A DNA stretch of 5,435 bases from Candidatus Woesearchaeota archaeon (lineage in GTDB: Archaea; Nanobdellota; Nanobdellia; Woesearchaeales; GW2011-AR4), in NCBI GenBank assembly GCA_016185865.1, contig JACPMU010000016.1, positions 1-5,435 on the forward strand, written 5' to 3'. Below the pieces are notes generated by a model. The model did no database searches and had not been told where the DNA came from. It was given only the letters and a program-made list of their open reading frames with translations. Of the stretch, positions 4,579-5,435 are shown piece after piece (the first letter of the stretch is position 1; every line of letters begins with the position of its first letter). The position numbers were made by a program, and so were the translations under genes.

Positions 4579-4602
4579 ACAAGTAGGAATATCCTACAAG
4601 TA
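4579..4602 (-). promoter_or_regulatory. Palindromic operator between TATA box and antitoxin start
   Basis: GTAGGA (4583-4588) and TCCTAC (4592-4597) form a palindrome around ATA. In addition ACAAGTA occurs twice as a direct repeat (4579-4585 and 4596-4602). The site fills the space between the TATA box and the start codon, where a bound repressor would block RNA polymerase. The AbrB-like antitoxin is the obvious candidate ligand. Confidence 0.65.
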
Positions 4603-4610
4603 TAAAAAGC
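4601..4610 (-). promoter_or_regulatory. TATA box of the toxin-antitoxin operon
   Basis: On the minus strand the box reads CTTTTTATA, with purine-rich GAAAG just upstream as a BRE. Its centre is about 27 bp from the antitoxin ATG, which matches the usual archaeal distance to a transcription start and implies a leaderless message. Confidence 0.7.
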
Positions 4611-4692
4611 TTTCGTTTTTGATTATGTGAAGCTGAGAAGAGAAACCTCATTTTCGAGAATTTATGACTTCTAACTTAATTAAACTCCCACC

Positions 4693-4768
4693 ACAGCTGG
4701 CGGCTGTCGTCGCTCCGCTCCTCGCTTGACACCCCGTAGGGGGCAAACCCCGTCAAACTAGAACAGCC
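4693..4768. repeat. GC-rich foldable element
   Basis: This 76-bp island is far richer in G+C than its surroundings and contains several nested inverted repeats: ACAGC/GCTGT (4693-4697 with 4703-4707), GGCTGT/ACAGCC (4702-4707 with 4763-4768), TTGAC/GTCAA (4726-4730 with 4752-4756), and CCCC/GGGG (4732-4735 with 4739-4742). The last stem competes with a second one formed by the same G run and CCCC at 4748-4751. It ends two bases before the next start codon. It may be a small mobile or repeated element, or a structured RNA; nothing in it identifies which. Confidence 0.5.
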
Positions 4769-4769
4769 A

Positions 4770-5415
4770 ATGGCAAATGTTTTGGTTAAGGAAATCTCAG
4801 GCAGTAGTGAACCCTATTTCCCAAGACAGGTTTATGTTACTATTTCAATGAAAGATTTACCTTCTGCCACTAATATTGCTTCGGATGTTGCAAGATTTGC
4901 TAAAGATACACCAGCAATTGGGGAACTTTTTGTTGCTTCCCCTGATACTCAGCGTTCCAAGAGGTACGCTAAAGCAATTTAGAAGTGCTCATCTTGACGA
5001 TTTTGTTGCGATGTGTGTGGCCTCTAATATCGACCAAAGAGAAGGCGAAGTTATATCTAGGAAAGGAAAACCGAATGCCGATGTATTTTATTTGCTTGTC
5101 TTTGAGAGAGATTTAATGGAAAAAACAGACTATTTTAGAAATTTAATTCATGCTTCAAATCCTCTTGGTGTAAGAGTTCTTTTGTCACTAGAATATGAGA
5201 GACAGGGTATAATGGGATATAAGTTATCAGAAAGGGCAGAAACACCTACTGCAAAAGTAGAAGATGCGATAAACGTTACCAAGGAAGAAATAATCAATGC
5301 AGCGAAAAGATATTCAAAGAATCAAGGATCACTATCATTACAGCAAGCTGAATTCATAGAAAGAGCATTATCTCTTCTTCATTTAATGAGGGCACAAGAA
5401 TTAACTCCAAGTTAA
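4770..5415 (+). pseudogene. Unrecognised gene split by a one-base frameshift
   Basis: The first part (4770-4979) encodes 70 residues from MANVLVKEI to RYAKAI and then meets TAG at 4980-4982. The same protein seems to continue one base over, as RSAHLDDFVAMC and onward for 144 codons to the TAA at 5413-5415. Removing one T from the TTT at 4978-4980 joins them into about 214 residues reading RYAKAIRSAHLDDF. A separate downstream ORF starting at 4876 would have to begin with unrelated-looking residues, so the split reading is preferred. The joined protein has no signal peptide or membrane helix, a charged middle (FERDLMEKTDYFRNL) and a helical C-terminus, suggesting a soluble cytoplasmic protein. 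I do not recognise the family. There is no ribosome site, and the GC-rich element ends just before the ATG, so the native promoter may be disrupted. The break may be a real mutation or an assembly error. Confidence 0.6.
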
Positions 5416-5435
5416 ATTCATTCCCTTAAATTTTG

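Noticed and set aside
4379..4630. Plus-strand ORF opposite the antitoxin
   Set aside because: The minus strand has an unmistakable AbrB domain and its own promoter.

Overview
The window looks like a stretch of an AT-rich archaeal genome, most likely from the DPANN group (Woesearchaeota-like). This is inferred from TATA/BRE-type promoters, an apparently leaderless antitoxin transcript, small archaeal winged-helix regulators, and an N-terminally anchored thioredoxin-like protein resembling the domain attached to VKOR in such genomes. No rRNA, tRNA or CRISPR array was seen, so the taxonomy is an inference.

Region 1 (2-2994, + strand) is a tight, co-directional run of six genes that reads as one operon for exported or membrane-anchored thiol and metal chemistry. 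In order it encodes: (i) a 5'-truncated Cys-rich protein with CDFCC and RCGCAH motifs; (ii) a 64-residue single-helix membrane peptide; (iii) a small lipoprotein; (iv) a membrane-anchored thioredoxin-fold protein whose active site reads CKYT instead of CxxC; (v) a membrane-anchored protein with three CxxC motifs; (vi) a membrane-anchored His-rich protein. The last three genes are joined by ATGA stop/start overlaps. The first two genes are otherwise unrelated but end in the same nine residues, DLPSMVGGC. Their underlying DNA differs at only three positions, all synonymous. The lipoprotein carries a related YVGGGC segment. The best candidate for something undescribed here is an envelope system in which C-terminal VGGC tails act as substrate or ligand for the neighbouring thioredoxin-like and His-rich proteins. 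That function is inference.

Region 2 (2995-3323) is a 329-base non-coding stretch. It holds a T-rich terminator, a GC-richer palindromic patch, a TATA box and two palindromes ahead of a small MarR-like winged-helix gene (3324-3593, +).

Region 3 (3594-4610, - strand) is a type II toxin-antitoxin operon transcribed right to left: an AbrB/MazE-like antitoxin, a PemK/MazF-like toxin, then a second winged-helix regulator whose stop codon abuts that of the convergent gene. The antitoxin promoter has a palindrome between the TATA box and a leaderless start. The antitoxin-toxin junction contains two back-to-back perfect hairpins that differ by a compensated base pair, and the second one encloses the toxin start codon.

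Region 4 (4611-5435) holds a GC-rich foldable element and then an unrecognised soluble-protein gene split by an apparent one-base frameshift at 4978-4980.
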